This document shows, piece by piece, positions 54,201-64,000 of a stretch of 64,000 bases of DNA (the stretch's first letter is position 1; every line of letters begins with the position of its first letter). Where the stretch lies: the NCBI RefSeq assembly GCF_000218685.1, contig NW_006763301.1, positions 1,178,001 through 1,242,000 of the forward strand, given 5' to 3'. The notes beneath the pieces were generated by a model. The model did no database searches, was not told the origin of the DNA, and worked only from the letters and a program-made list of their open reading frames with translations. The stretch comes from Serpula lacrymans var. lacrymans S7.9. Taxonomy: Eukaryota > Basidiomycota > Agaricomycetes > Boletales > Serpulaceae. A program made the translations under genes and the position numbers.

Positions 54201-54787
54201 GCATACGAAGGTGTGTGATCTTGATGCTCCTTCTGAGATATGTTTACATCGTCTTGCAGGCCACAAGTCATCTGTCCATACTCACCTCAATTACCTCGTT
54301 GTCGTGTCACCTCCATTTGCTCCTAGTGCTGCGTCTGCGTCTGCGACTGTTCGGAACTTTGTCTCCAAAAATGCTACTATTGGGGACACAGACATAACAA
54401 AAGTTACTGTTTTTGACCTCGAGAACAAGTTGGTCGCTTATTCAGGCACATTCGTGGAAGGAGTTCGAGAGGTCATTTCAGAATGGGGTAATATATACAT
54501 TCTAACCAACGAGGGAAAGGTGCTTTTTGTGACCCAGTATCACCTTTGAACATTGAACTGATGACAATTTTAGCTTTCTTGCCTTGTGGAAAAACCAACG
54601 TCTGCCAAGCTAGATATGCTATACCAAAAGGCTCTGTACCCTTTAGCTCTCGATTTGGCTAAGACGCTGCGTCTAGATGAAGTATCAGTCGCTGAGATTC
54701 ATCGCCAATTCGGTGATAGTCTATATGCCAAAGGAGATTATGACGGAGCCATGCAGCAATTTGTTCAAACCATTGGTCAAATACAGC
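50335..54787 (+). repeat. Segmental duplication, right (compact) copy
   Basis: Right copy of the phosphatase-VPS11 unit; partner of 20210-49488. It holds the empty sites for all four insertions in the left copy and keeps the VPS11 start that the left copy lost. Confidence 0.85.
51298..52529 (+). CDS. Tyrosine phosphatase family protein, right copy (about 315 aa)
   Basis: Six exons: 51298-51770, 51829-51859, 51914-52025, 52085-52128, 52182-52336, 52397-52529, same lengths as the left copy apart from exon 1. An ATG at 51298 adds five residues before the MHQNTE start shared with the left copy (51313); either may be used. Motifs: GHFLRSPSVKIKQNLIYRSA, KTVVDLRLEHDYDSIPGLPG and the intact active-site loop VLVHCSAGKDRTGLAIALL, with Cys and Arg in the HC-x5-R arrangement. 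C-terminal WESFGGAENYLMTHTSL. Differences from the left copy are concentrated in the N terminus and exon 2, outside the catalytic loop, so both copies appear functional. Confidence 0.87.
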
Positions 54788-56848
54788 CTAGTTACGTGAT
54801 ACGCAAGGTCAGTTAAAATTCACTTCGTCACATTTATTCATCCTCGCTAAATTCGTCGGTGTGTAAAGTTTTTGGATGCACAACGGATACACAATCTCGT
54901 CACGTATCTACAAGAATTGCACACACTTGGACTCGCTAATTCGGACCATACGACGCTTTTGCTCAATACATATACAAAGTTGAAAGATGTTTCGCGCTTG
55001 GATAGTTTCATCAAGACAGAATCCAGGCGCTCGTCATCGGATGAGGAAAAGGACGAACTTCCGTTTGATCTGGACACTGCTATCCGAGTGTGTCGGCAGG
55101 CGGGATATTTCGAGCATGCTTCTTACCTTGCGAAAAAGTACGAAAGGCACGAAGATTACTTACGGATCCAGGTTGAAGATGCGGGCAACTTCAAGGACGC
55201 ACTGGTATACATGCGTAAACTTGGGTCGGAAACAGTAAATCTCGTCTCACTTTGATTATTGTATCGTTGTTCATGTATATGGTTTTGAACAGGCGGAAAG
55301 CAATTTGGCACGGTATGGTAGAGCAATGCTAAATAGTCTACCAGAGGAGACTACACAGCTCCTCATCGACCTTTGCACAAGCTCTGGCTCTCTAGTACAA
55401 CCTGAAGTAGAAGAAGCGCCTATTACCACCTCGAAATCGCTGGGTGGAGCTGCTCCTTCATACCTCTCGTACCTGGCTATTAGTCGTGCACCTGCAGCCG
55501 CACCGACCGTATCTAATGATGCCTCTGTGCTACCATCACCATCAGTGAAGACAGTGAAGCCAGTGGATGCACAGGAAACCCCAAGCGATAACTCGGGATC
55601 TTCGACGCCCTCCCCCATCATCGCGGCTCCCTCTACGAGCGCCATACGTGCAGCGCCACTGAAGAAACCCTCTCCGCGGCTGTACTTTGCGCACTTTGTG
55701 GATCATATGGATTATTTTATGGTATTCCTTGAGACTGTCGCACGGAAACGCTGGGGCCAGAGCATTGATGGGCCTGTCGAGCCATCCAGCAACGACCTTC
55801 CTGCCGACGAACAAGCAGAGAAGCGCGACCAAATCGCTATATGGAACACTCTTTTGGAGTTATATTTGACTCTACCAGAGTCTCATTCTAACGAATCGCT
55901 CCGAGAAAAGGCTATCCGACTACTTAAGAGTGACCTCCCGTATGACCCAACGCATGCCTTGATTCTCTGTTCTAGCCATCAGTATACATCCGGACTCGTC
56001 CTACTGTGGGAGAAGATGGGGATGTACGAAAGTGTGCTCCGTTTCTGGATGGACCAGGATAAAGAAGGCAAGATACCTGATGCTTCGGTTGAAGTGGTCA
56101 AAGCCCTTGAGCTGTATGGCTCTTCAAATCCTCATCTATATCCCCTCGTCCTGCGGTTTTTGACTTCAACGCCTGAATTGTTGTCAAGTCATAAAGCAGA
56201 TATCGGGGCAGTTTTGGAGCACATCGAACAAGAGAAGATAATGCCCCCTCTCAGTGTCATCCAAGTGCTGAGTAGAAATGGAGTAGCAAGCGTTGGTTTG
56301 GTCAAACAATGGCTTATGACGCGTATCAAGGAGTCTCGAGAAGAAATACAGATGGTAACACTGAAACCACTTTTCCAATTAGCTCATACTCATGACAACT
56401 CTTTCTTCGTTAACCAGGATCACCAATTAATCAGCTCTTATCGACAGGAAACTAAGACGAAGCTTAAGCAAGTTGAAGACTTGGCCGATCCAGAGCATCC
56501 TAGAGTATTCCACGTTACCCGATGCTCAAGCTGTGGGGGACAGCTCGATTTACCAAGTATTCATTTCATGTGCAACCACAGTTATCACCAAAGGTATGTT
56601 ACTGCAGGGATCATTAGATGACTGGGCTAAATCTGGTTTGAAGGTGTCTGGTGAACAGTGAAACTGAATGCCCAACCTGCGCTCGCCAACATGGAGTTGT
56701 TCAGGAGATTCGGAGAACTAACGAGCGGCTGGCTGATCAGCACGACCTTTTCTTGTCTGAAGTGGAGGAGAATGGTTTCCGTGCTGTGGCAGGTGGTTTC
56801 AGTCGAGGTGTTCTGAATATGACAGGCCTGGAGGGTGTGGCTGCGTGA
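53150..56848 (+). CDS. VPS11: Vps11 homologue, HOPS/CORVET core subunit (about 1,070 aa)
   Basis: Ten exons: 53150-53197, 53252-53329, 53380-53556, 53610-53732, 53790-54210, 54260-54519, 54574-54807, 54869-55234, 55293-56593, 56644-56848; all joins keep frame. N-terminal beta-propeller with LRQFSFFDVEPVKDIHDLGS, ILVTLG, RSPLLKIWELGKVDK, AIGLGDGTVLLYRHLDQSIF and TGLGFKEPTE. Then the alpha-solenoid (LDMLYQKALYPLALDLAKTL, GDYDGAMQQFVQTIGQIQPS, CRQAGYFEHASYLAKKYERH, YFAHFVDHMDYFMVF, AIWNTLLELYLTLPES). The C-terminal RING-H2 zinc finger (CSSCGGQLDLPS, MCNHSYHQRC, ECPTCARQHG) is split by the last intron. Vps11 is a shared core of HOPS and CORVET tethers for vacuole and endosome fusion. The exon 9 insert is Ser/Ala/Pro-rich. 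Confidence 0.93.
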
Positions 56849-57017
56849 AGTAGAGCATTATTCGATGGCCTACTTTCTTTCTTTCAAGGTAGGATGATCT
56901 GTCTGAGATGAGTCGATAGTTATCAGGCGAACGAGTGCGATTGTTATACATCTGTTACACTTCTTCAATATATACATTAATCCAGGATACTAGTTCGTAG
57001 TGTACGATACATTAAGA
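56849..57017. terminator. Convergent 3' ends of VPS11 and COX16
   Basis: The two stop codons face each other 169 bases apart, so both 3' UTRs and poly(A) sites must lie here and probably overlap. T-rich stretches occur on both strands; no consensus site is clear. Confidence 0.35.
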
Positions 57018-57620
57018 TTAAGAGTTGGTCGAAGGGGGTTCCGTTGGCGGCACACCCCATTCTGGTAGACCTTCGGGGCGTTGAATTCTTTTAGGTTCCC
57101 AATCTTGTTCGCTGGCTGCACTCAGTTTCTGTCGCCAAATGCTAGTCAACGAGATACAATATGCCACAGCAAGTTTTGCTCACGTAGTATTCCTCTCTAA
57201 TATCGAATTTCTTTTTCTTCCTATCCAATCCCAGAGCCTGCTCATGTGTTACCTTTGCGATGAGCACGTTGTTAGTTTTCGTTCTTGATTCGTTATCCAG
57301 TGTAAAGCGTCGACTCGCACCTGTTTGACCTTCTGGTCTTGCAGGTCATATCGCGTTTGCGTGAAAGACTGCAAGCCAAACGAAGCGCCTACAATGATGA
57401 GAACAAAGGGAATACCGAAGAGGCCTGGGTACTTTTTGAGAAGACGGTGTGTGGGGGAGGGATTGAGTGGATTGGACTGAAAGGTAGGCATATGGATGTC
57501 CGGGTCGCGGAGGACGGGGAGGGAAGGAGGCGTCGGGCGAAAAGAGCCGAGCAACACCGCCGGATTGCCTTCTCCGTCCACACTGATAGGATTATCTTGA
57601 CTTTTACTCCGAGTCACCAT
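57018..57620 (-). CDS. COX16: Cox16, cytochrome c oxidase assembly protein (159 aa)
   Basis: Minus strand, three exons: 57620-57321, 57252-57184 and 57128-57018; introns GTGCGA...AAG and GTGAGC...CAG. A variable N terminus with a proline-rich stretch leads to the Cox16 core HRLLKKYPGLFGIPFVLIIV with one membrane helix (GIPFVLIIVGASFGLQSF), TQTRYDLQDQKVKQ, then VTHEQALGLDRKKKKFDIRE, EYYKLSAASEQDWEPKRIQR and PEGLPEWG. The pattern of one helix followed by Y-x-x-x-D-x-x-v-q and a K/R-rich FDIREEYY is diagnostic for Cox16, an inner-membrane protein of mitochondria needed for cytochrome oxidase assembly. Fungal proteins of this family are about this size; the 50-residue N-terminal extension is not conserved. 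Confidence 0.9.
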
Positions 57621-57713
57621 TTATCTAGGACCCTGATCTGAAAACTTGTATATTCTCATCCTTGTCTTTTCCCCCTTACCACAGACTCATAGCACCCTGT
57701 TTGTTCCACGGTC
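57621..57713. promoter_or_regulatory. Divergent COX16/ADE12 promoter, 93 bp between start codons
   Basis: COX16 (minus) and ADE12 (plus) start 93 bases apart. The gap is CT-rich on the plus strand (CTTGTCTTTTCCCCCTTACC). Both UTRs and core promoters must fit here or overlap the neighbouring exons; the long ADE12 first intron may carry further elements. Confidence 0.6.
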
Positions 57714-59399
57714 ATGACTGGTGAGCTGGCACCTATTTTTATGTACTGCTACTAGTAGCTGATTGATTTATGCAGTGACCGTAGTGCTGGGTGCACAGTG
57801 GGGAGATGAAGGGAAAGGGAAATTAGTTGATATTTTATCTGCAGACTTTGACGTTTGCGCACGATGCGCGGGTGGTAACAATGCTGGACATACCATTGTC
57901 GTACCAGTTGGCCCAAACAAAGTCAAAACTACCTTTGCATTCCATTTGCTCCCCAGTGGTATGTGGCGCAGTATAAACATCGACTTCTTGCAAAATAATC
58001 CCATGTTATCCCAGGACTTGTTAACCCCAAATGTATCGGTGTGATAGGATCAGGAGTGGTAGTTCATGTCCCTTCTTTCTTCGCGGAGCTCGATGATCTG
58101 GAAAAACAAGGTAAGCGAAACATGCGCATGTTTCTTTATCTTTCGTACGGACAGTTAATCAGATTGAAAAGGGCTCGATTGCACCGATCGCATATTTTTA
58201 TCGGATCGTGCTCATCTCGTCTTTGATTTTCATCAGATCGTTGATGGATTAAAGGAGGTCGAACTCGGCGGTTCCAGGTGAGAAGCTTTTTTGTCTTTCT
58301 CACTTCTCTGATCATCATGTCGCTTTAGCATTGGTACCACGAAAAAGGGAATCGGTCCGGCCTACTCTGGAAAAGCATCGAGGTCGGGTCTGCGGATACA
58401 CCATCTTTTCGACCATGATACTTTTGCCCAAAAGTTCAGAAAAATTGTAGAGGGCAGATTCAAACGCTATGGGCACTTTGAATACGACACCGAGGGAGAG
58501 ATCGCTCGGTACAAGGTTGGTGACTGTCATTGCTATCATCGAAGTACATTACTGACAATAAACGTCATCGCAGATTCTGGCAGATCGTTTGAGACCTTAC
58601 GTTGTCGACAGTGTTGTCTATATCCATAAGGCTCTGGCAGCAAAGAAGAAAGTTCTCGTTGAAGGGGCGAATGCACTCATGCTTGACTTGGATTTTGGTA
58701 CTTACCCCTTCGTCACCTCCTCTTCAACGACTATTGGTGGCGTCTGTACTGGTCTTGGGATTCCCCCCAAGTTGATTGGCCATACCATCGGTGTCATCAA
58801 GGCTTATACCACTAGAGTCGGTGGCGGTCCCTTCCCAACTGAGCAGCTCAACGTAGGTTTGTCGTAGGTATAAACGAGTGTGGCTGAGCTTGTCTCTCCT
58901 AGGATGTTGGTGTGCACCTTCAAGAAATTGGACGGGAGTATGGGACGACCACGGGTCGTCGCAGGCGTTGTGGTTGGCTAGACTTGGTAGTCATGAAGCA
59001 TTCTTGCTTGATTAACGGTTATGACAGCCTTAACCTGACCAAACTCGATGTTTTGGATGACCTGGAAGAAATCAAAGTTGCCGTCAAGTACATGATCGAT
59101 GACAAGGAGCTCATCGGCTTTCCCGGTACGTTCTGGCATTATCTAATGGTATCTTCTTCTGAGGTCGTTGGTGCGCTATAGCCGATTTGGACGTTCTCTC
59201 GAAGGTGGACGTGGTGTATGTGACCCTTCCAGGGTGGAAAGCACCAATCACCGCGATCACGTCTTTCGGCGATCTCCCGGACAATTGCAAGAAATACATA
59301 GGATTTATTGAAAGGTTTTTAGATGTACCGATAGAATGGATAGGAGTGGGACCTGGAAGAGAAAGTATGGTGAGGAAAGAAGGAAAGATGCTGCATTAG
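57714..59399 (+). CDS. ADE12: Adenylosuccinate synthase (432 aa)
   Basis: Eight exons: 57714-57720 (only ATGACTG), 57776-57958, 58015-58110, 58172-58277, 58329-58515, 58574-58852, 58903-59125, 59182-59399; total 1,299 bases in frame. Signature GTP-binding loop [20 protein letters not shown] with the catalytic Asp, then [14 protein letters not shown] with the catalytic His, [76 protein letters not shown] and the C-terminal [20 protein letters not shown]. The enzyme couples GTP hydrolysis to join aspartate to IMP, the first committed step to AMP; it is cytosolic. Exon 4 begins at GGCTCGATTGC (acceptor AAAAG at 58171), the only choice that keeps the conserved [14 protein letters not shown] in frame. 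Confidence 0.95.
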
Positions 59400-60014
59400 T
59401 TCATTGTTGTAATCTTGTTGTAAATTATAGATGCAAGCCTGCCGCATCTAGCAAGCACACTGCTCGGGTGATCCCCGTATGTATCCTTCGACCATCAACA
59501 TATTATTCGCGTTCAACGCTACACTCCAGTTCAGATAGCAAATGTCTGAACTTGGCTTCGACAACGCCTTAGAACCTAGGGTCCTTACATAATGGAGCAT
59601 ATGATCGAGACGCGCTTTGGTCCGATCACACAAACTTGAAGTGGCTTGTCAATTTTACGGTCAACTTACTTGTGAACACACTGGCTCAGCTGACACTACC
59701 TCTGACTTATACAGCTATTTGACTTTGATGTCCAATCCCTCATATCGTACAATTTGAATCATTAATATGCATCGTGGCTTGTTCGGCTTGTCCTTGCATC
59801 GCGTTCTTCTATTCGTAAACTTGACTCGGACTCAACATATTTTTGCTCTTCCCATTCAAATCCAGTTCCACTGTTATCCAACAAGAATCATGTTGCCCTG
59901 GCTTCCTTGCGATTTATAAGGCCCCAGGCATTCTCTGTCCTGTCTCAGATTTCCCTGCCATCTCAGAGCTGACCTGCACGTAATAGCCAGTTTCACCCAT
60001 CACCGCTGGCACCG
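59400..60014. promoter_or_regulatory. Intergenic and promoter of first DUF7330-like gene
   Basis: A TATA box (TTTATAAG, 59913-59920) lies about 95 bases before the ATG at 60015. About 250 bases before the start match the promoter of the second paralogue (62930-63187): GGCTTGTCCTTGCATC, TTCTTCTATTCGTAAACTT and CTGGCTTCCTTGCGATTTAT. The part 59400-59750 shows nothing. Confidence 0.55.
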
Positions 60015-61497
60015 ATGCATCCCTATCCAGCCCTTGTCGTCGCTTGGCTCTTTTTCACTTTTCTTGCAGACACCCTGGTTGAAGCTGCACGTTATAATCG
60101 CAATACCAACAGTGTATGTTCATCGCCCATCGGTTTGACGGTGCGTCACTAATGAATATCGTCAATTAGAGATCACAGATCAGCTTGGAAAACTACGAAG
60201 CTGGGTTGCCTGGGCCCGGAGACGGTGTTGTTGAACGCTGCGTCGGTGGTCCTGCCTGGTCAGTGTACAACAAGAGTCCTCCTGAGGAATTCTACCCCTA
60301 CAACGCCGAAACCACGTTCCAACTCCCCGTCAGCTATGATTTACTGTACATGATAACTCGCGGCGGTACGAACATTGGAAGCGTCAACATCGTCAGCTCA
60401 AATGTCGTCAAAAATACGGCTGACGTCCTTGTGCACGTCGGTTACTACACACAGCAGGCATTGGATTATGCCAATGTCTGTCTGCTGAACAAAGGGATGA
60501 ATACTCAAGGTGTCGGCATTTATGTGAGCTTATCATTATTGTTCAATAGTAAGGGCTACGTCGAACTGTCTTAATGCCTTGCTAGACGCCCGACAATTGG
60601 ATTCCTTCTGAGCAGGAGGGCCGCATGCACTTTGATGTCACAGTGACATTTCCTGCTACTTCGGACGGCAAGCCCCTGCGGATCAATAACTTTCGAACCG
60701 ACTTCGATCACTATTCCATCAAAATTGACGATATTCAGAAGTCGGTTTACTTCAACTTTATCTTATTATCAACTCTTACCGCAGGCATCAGGTCAGATGT
60801 GAGCTCCGAGTCTTTTCGCGTTCCTCTTTGTTTTGCGCGCTGATTCGAATTCTTTGCCAGTCGATCTTCGCATATACTGGCTCGTTCACGACGACTAGAG
60901 CATTTATCAGGGGTGCCTTCAATGTTTCTCAGCTATCCTTCGGTACAACCTTCGGACCCATCGACGTTTCCGTCGGCCATCCTGTTACGGGTTCAGACCT
61001 TACAGGACTTCCCTTGGGCGGCAATAATAAGTGTGTTGAAGTTTTGCAAGCGAATGCAGTATTATTTTTACTGATACTATCTTCCTAGCCCTATGCAATC
61101 AACCTTTTCCAATGATGCTCGGGCTACAGTCGAATCCTACAGTGCTAGTGCCTACACCAACGATGGGCCCATCACCGTTTATTACACGAACGCCCCAGCC
61201 AACTCTGTTCAAAGCTTTGTCGCGCAAACCTCGGGTTCACCCGTCACGGTATCGATGAGCAATGCATATGAAGGTAGTTTCAGTCTTGACACCACTGGGG
61301 ATAACCCTATCAGCGTGGCAGAACGTGGTGGAAGGGATCCTTCAGGACAAGGAAGGGGGCGTATTGTGAATGTCAGCGCACCGAGCGGCATGACTCACAG
61401 GGACGGCGAAGCGCATTGGGATATTGTTGGGCCAGGCTGGGCAGGAAGCAGCATACAAATCCGAACAGATAGGGCACCCATATGGCTTACCGTCTGA
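60015..61497 (+). CDS. Secreted DUF7330-like protein, copy 1 (414 aa)
   Basis: Five exons: 60015-60113, 60170-60523, 60586-60798, 60861-61030, 61089-61497. N-terminal signal peptide (MHPYPALVVAWLFFTFLADT, cut expected near LVEA). The mature protein has no further membrane segment and is built of beta-rich repeats: GGTNIGSVNIVSSNVVKNTA, DVLVHVGYYTQQALDYANVC, FDVTVTFPAT, FRTDFDHYSIKIDDI. The C-terminal 130 residues (YEGSFSLDTTGDNPISVAER, RDPSGQGRGRIVNVSA, GWAGSSIQIRTDRAPIWL) fit the DUF7330 pattern common in mushroom proteins. Probably an exported or surface-anchored protein; no catalytic motif. A paralogue follows at 63188. Confidence 0.75.
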
Positions 61498-63187
61498 GCT
61501 GTCAGATGCAGGTCAACCCTTCGTCCATTTGCAAGGTTACTGTCTCGAGGTTCCTATCTCAAATTCTTGGTATCTTTTTCTGTCATCTTGTTGTACTATT
61601 TTTCGCCCAAATATGTTGTAACAGGCCCCACAAAGAATAAAAGTCATTTATTTTATCAGTCATGGGTTCTAGTGCAGTTGTCAATGCTTGCCTTAGAACT
61701 TGTCAAGAAGAGCTATTGAGACAATACGTAGTATCAGTACAGTTACATCGGCGAATGTGGAAATTCAATTTTACCATTCAGATGAAATTTTGGTTCTGGG
61801 TGAGCCAATTGCAAGGTACTTTGAAGTCTATACGCGGGAGTGATGTGGTGCGTATCTTTCTTTTCTCGCGACCACATCAAACTCCCAAATTTCGATTTAC
61901 AGAAATCTCAAATTTATTCTTTAGTCTAAAGTTCACTGCTACACTTCATTATACAGAATTTGTCCAACGCACTGTGCTCGAGTCAGTTCGACTCGTTAAG
62001 TTCTCTCTTTCTCTCACATCGGATCTGTTCGACACCCACAGCTCATCTCGAGCATTACCTCCAGACCAGGTTTCGACTCGGAACCGAGAAACCCTTGAAG
62101 TCAGGTTGTCGTCCAATGACGCTTACTTTAATGGAACAAAAACCTGTGGAATAATATACATCACATCTTTTCATTCATTTCTTAATCTACAGACATAGAA
62201 CATACGAAACCCTTGAAGTCAGGTTGTCGTCCAATGACGCTTACTTTAATGGAACAAAAACCTGTGGAATAATATACATCACATCTTTTCATTCTTTTCT
62301 TAATCTACAGACATAGAACATACGAAACGCATAGAAAGATCTATAAGAGATCTAAAGCCAGAGAGTAAAATGCCAGCTCCGCCATATAGTAAGACATTTT
62401 GTGTAAAAGTTTCCTGCAATGCACTATTTCCACTGGGGATACCTTCAGTCTCCGCCAGGCTTCGTTTTCTCGACAAGAAACAAAAGAACGAGAAGGGAGT
62501 TTTTCAAATCAAGGTGCGGTATCTATGGGACATATAGCTTCGAGAACTGCTTATTTTGTTTCCATCTTTTTAGGCTTGGGTTCTTTTTAGGCTCGGGAAG
62601 AATATTGTCAAAAGCAATGGATGAAGGATTATGATATCACACATTTCTCTGAAGATGCTGTTGGGCCCCGTGGCGTAGAACAGAGTGTAATAGGTGTGTC
62701 GAATTTCTGTGAAATCATTCTGTATGGCAATGATGGGAAATAAGCAGAAACAAATGTTAACAACAACGCAGTCGAACTTGTGACAGGCTTGATTTTGCAA
62801 GTACATGCCCATTTTGTGGTCAACACTTATAAATACTCGTGAACCCCACCGTTGGCACTATCACTGACTGATATAGGCATTTGGCTCCAATGTTCAACCC
62901 TCATTTCGTACATTTAGTAATGTATATCGTGGGGTATTCGGCTTGTCCTTGCGTCTGGTTCTTCTATTCGTAAACTTCACTCGGACTCGTCACACATCTG
63001 TTCTTCCCCCATTCGAATCCAGCACTATCTTTCAACGGGGATCATGTCTATTTAACGGGGATCATGTCGTCTTGGCTTCCTTGTGATTTATAAGGCATCA
63101 GGTATTCTCCGTTATATCTCAGGTTTCCATCCCATCGCAGTGCTGACCTCCACACAACAGTAGCCTCATTCACCACCGCTGGCACCG
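61498..63187. other. Intergenic between DUF7330-like genes, with 118-bp tandem duplication
   Basis: A plus-strand frame at 61662-62198 (178 codons) reaches into the tandem repeat but has no recognised motif and low-complexity F/S/T composition, so I do not call it a gene. 62930-63187 is the second gene's promoter, with a TATA box (TTTATAAGG) at 63087-63095 and a short tandem repeat CGGGGATCATGTC at about 63037-63068. Confidence 0.45.
62091..62326. repeat. 118-bp tandem duplication
   Basis: Two adjacent copies, 62091-62208 and 62209-62326, starting ACCCTTGAAGTCAGGTTGTC and ending CATACGAA; they differ at one position by eye (TTCATTCA against TTCATTCT). Non-coding. Confidence 0.9.
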
Positions 63188-64000
63188 ATGTATTCCTTCG
63201 CAACCCCTCTCGTTTCCTGGCTCTTCTTCACTGTTTTCACAGACATCTTGGTTGAAGCAAGATGCTATAATTGCAATACCAACAGTGTATGTCCATCGCT
63301 TTGATGATGCGCAGCTAATGGATATTGTCAATCAGATATCACGTCTCAGCTTGGCTGATGACGAGGCTGGATGGCCTGACCCCGGAGATGGTGTTGTTGA
63401 ACGCTGTCTTGGTGGTTCTGCCTGGTCAGTCTACAACGAGACTCCCGGGGCGTTTTACCCTTATGCTGCCGAAACCTCGTTCGAGTTTCCCGTCGACTAT
63501 GAAATCCTGTACTTGTTAGCTAGAGGTGGTGCAAACATCGGCACCATAACCATCGTCAACTCGAATGTTGTCAAAAATACGGCTGATGTCCTTGTGCACG
63601 TGGGTTACCACACACAGCAGGCGTTGGATCATGCCAATGTCTGTCTGCTGAATAAAGGCCCGGGGTATCATAATACTCAAGGTGTTGGCATTTATGTAAG
63701 TTGATTCTCATTATTATTTTAGGGCTGCCGCAAACCGCCTTGATACATTGTCAGACACCTATCGGATGGTTCCCTTCTGAGCAGGAAGGTCGCATGCACT
63801 TTGACGTCACAGTGACACTTCCCGCTACCCCCGGTGGCAAACCCCTGCAGATCAAGAGATTTGATATCACTACATCTCACTACTCCGTTCAAATCCAGGA
63901 TATCCAGAATTCAGTTTACTTTGACGATATCACAGTGCGTGCTGATGCCGCGGGTATCATGTCAAAGGTGACTTCTCGTGTTAAATCGTCCTTACCTTGC
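63188..64000 (+). CDS. Secreted DUF7330-like protein, copy 2, 3' end beyond window
   Basis: Exons 63188-63286, 63336-63695, 63755-63967 and a donor (GTGACT) after which the window ends. Exons 1 and 3 have the same lengths as copy 1 (99 and 213); exon 2 is 6 bases longer (an extra GYH-type insertion at GPGYHNTQGVG). Signal peptide MYSFATPLVSWLFFTVFTDI, then GDGVVERCLGGSAWSVYNET, ILYLLARGGANIGTITIVNS, VKNTADVLVHVGYHTQQALD and MHFDVTVTLPAT. Promoter and gene were duplicated together. The C-terminal DUF7330 part lies outside the window. Confidence 0.75.

Noticed and set aside
61662..62198. 178-codon plus-strand open frame
   Set aside because: No motif, low-complexity composition, and it runs into a recent non-coding tandem repeat.
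1..64000. tRNA, rRNA, CRISPR or bacterial-type operons
   Set aside because: No tRNA box pair, rRNA stretch or spaced repeat array was recognised; gene structure is eukaryotic throughout.

Overview
The window reads as nuclear chromosome sequence of a mushroom-forming basidiomycete (Agaricomycetes). Genes are split by many introns of about 50 bases with GT-AG ends. The families present are typical of that class: DUF6533 membrane proteins, DUF4419 proteins, wax-synthase-like acyltransferases, chromodomain Ty3/Gypsy retroelements, basidiomycete integrase-core proteins and alpha-kinases. No rRNA, tRNA or CRISPR array was recognised.

Layout. 1-7.2 kb: three paralogous small secreted protein genes with identical exon lengths (132, 234, 54), with a decayed kinase-like pseudogene on the minus strand between the first two. 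8-10 kb: a DUF6533 integral membrane protein. 10.4-11.7 kb (minus): a wax-synthase-like acyltransferase. 13.3-13.6 kb (minus): ATP18, mitochondrial F1Fo ATP synthase subunit J. 14.1-19.9 kb: three tandem DUF4419 genes; the third has a +1 frameshift in an A8 run.

20.2-54.8 kb: an old tandem duplication of a unit holding a tyrosine-phosphatase gene followed by the 5' half of VPS11. The right copy (50.3-56.8 kb) is compact and carries the working VPS11. The left copy was swollen by about 25 kb of mobile DNA: a 1.5 kb CACTA-like element, a small MITE-like element, a 14.1 kb Ty3/Gypsy element (Gypsy-1, minus) that contains a solo LTR that in turn contains a nearly new 8.2 kb Ty3/Gypsy element (Gypsy-2, plus), and a 9.76 kb DNA transposon with 117-bp inverted repeats. 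That transposon carries an integrase-core gene, an RNase-H1-N-like gene, an alpha-kinase gene and two unrecognised genes. The right copy serves as an internal reference for the empty insertion sites.

56.8-64 kb: conserved housekeeping genes: the end of VPS11 (endolysosomal HOPS/CORVET tethering), COX16 (cytochrome oxidase assembly, minus) and ADE12 (adenylosuccinate synthase, plus), the last two divergent from 93 bp. Then come two paralogous secreted DUF7330-like proteins; the second runs off the end of the window.

Exon coordinates were worked out by hand from frame continuity, splice signals and comparison of paralogues within the window. Protein family names rest on recognised motifs, not on a database search.
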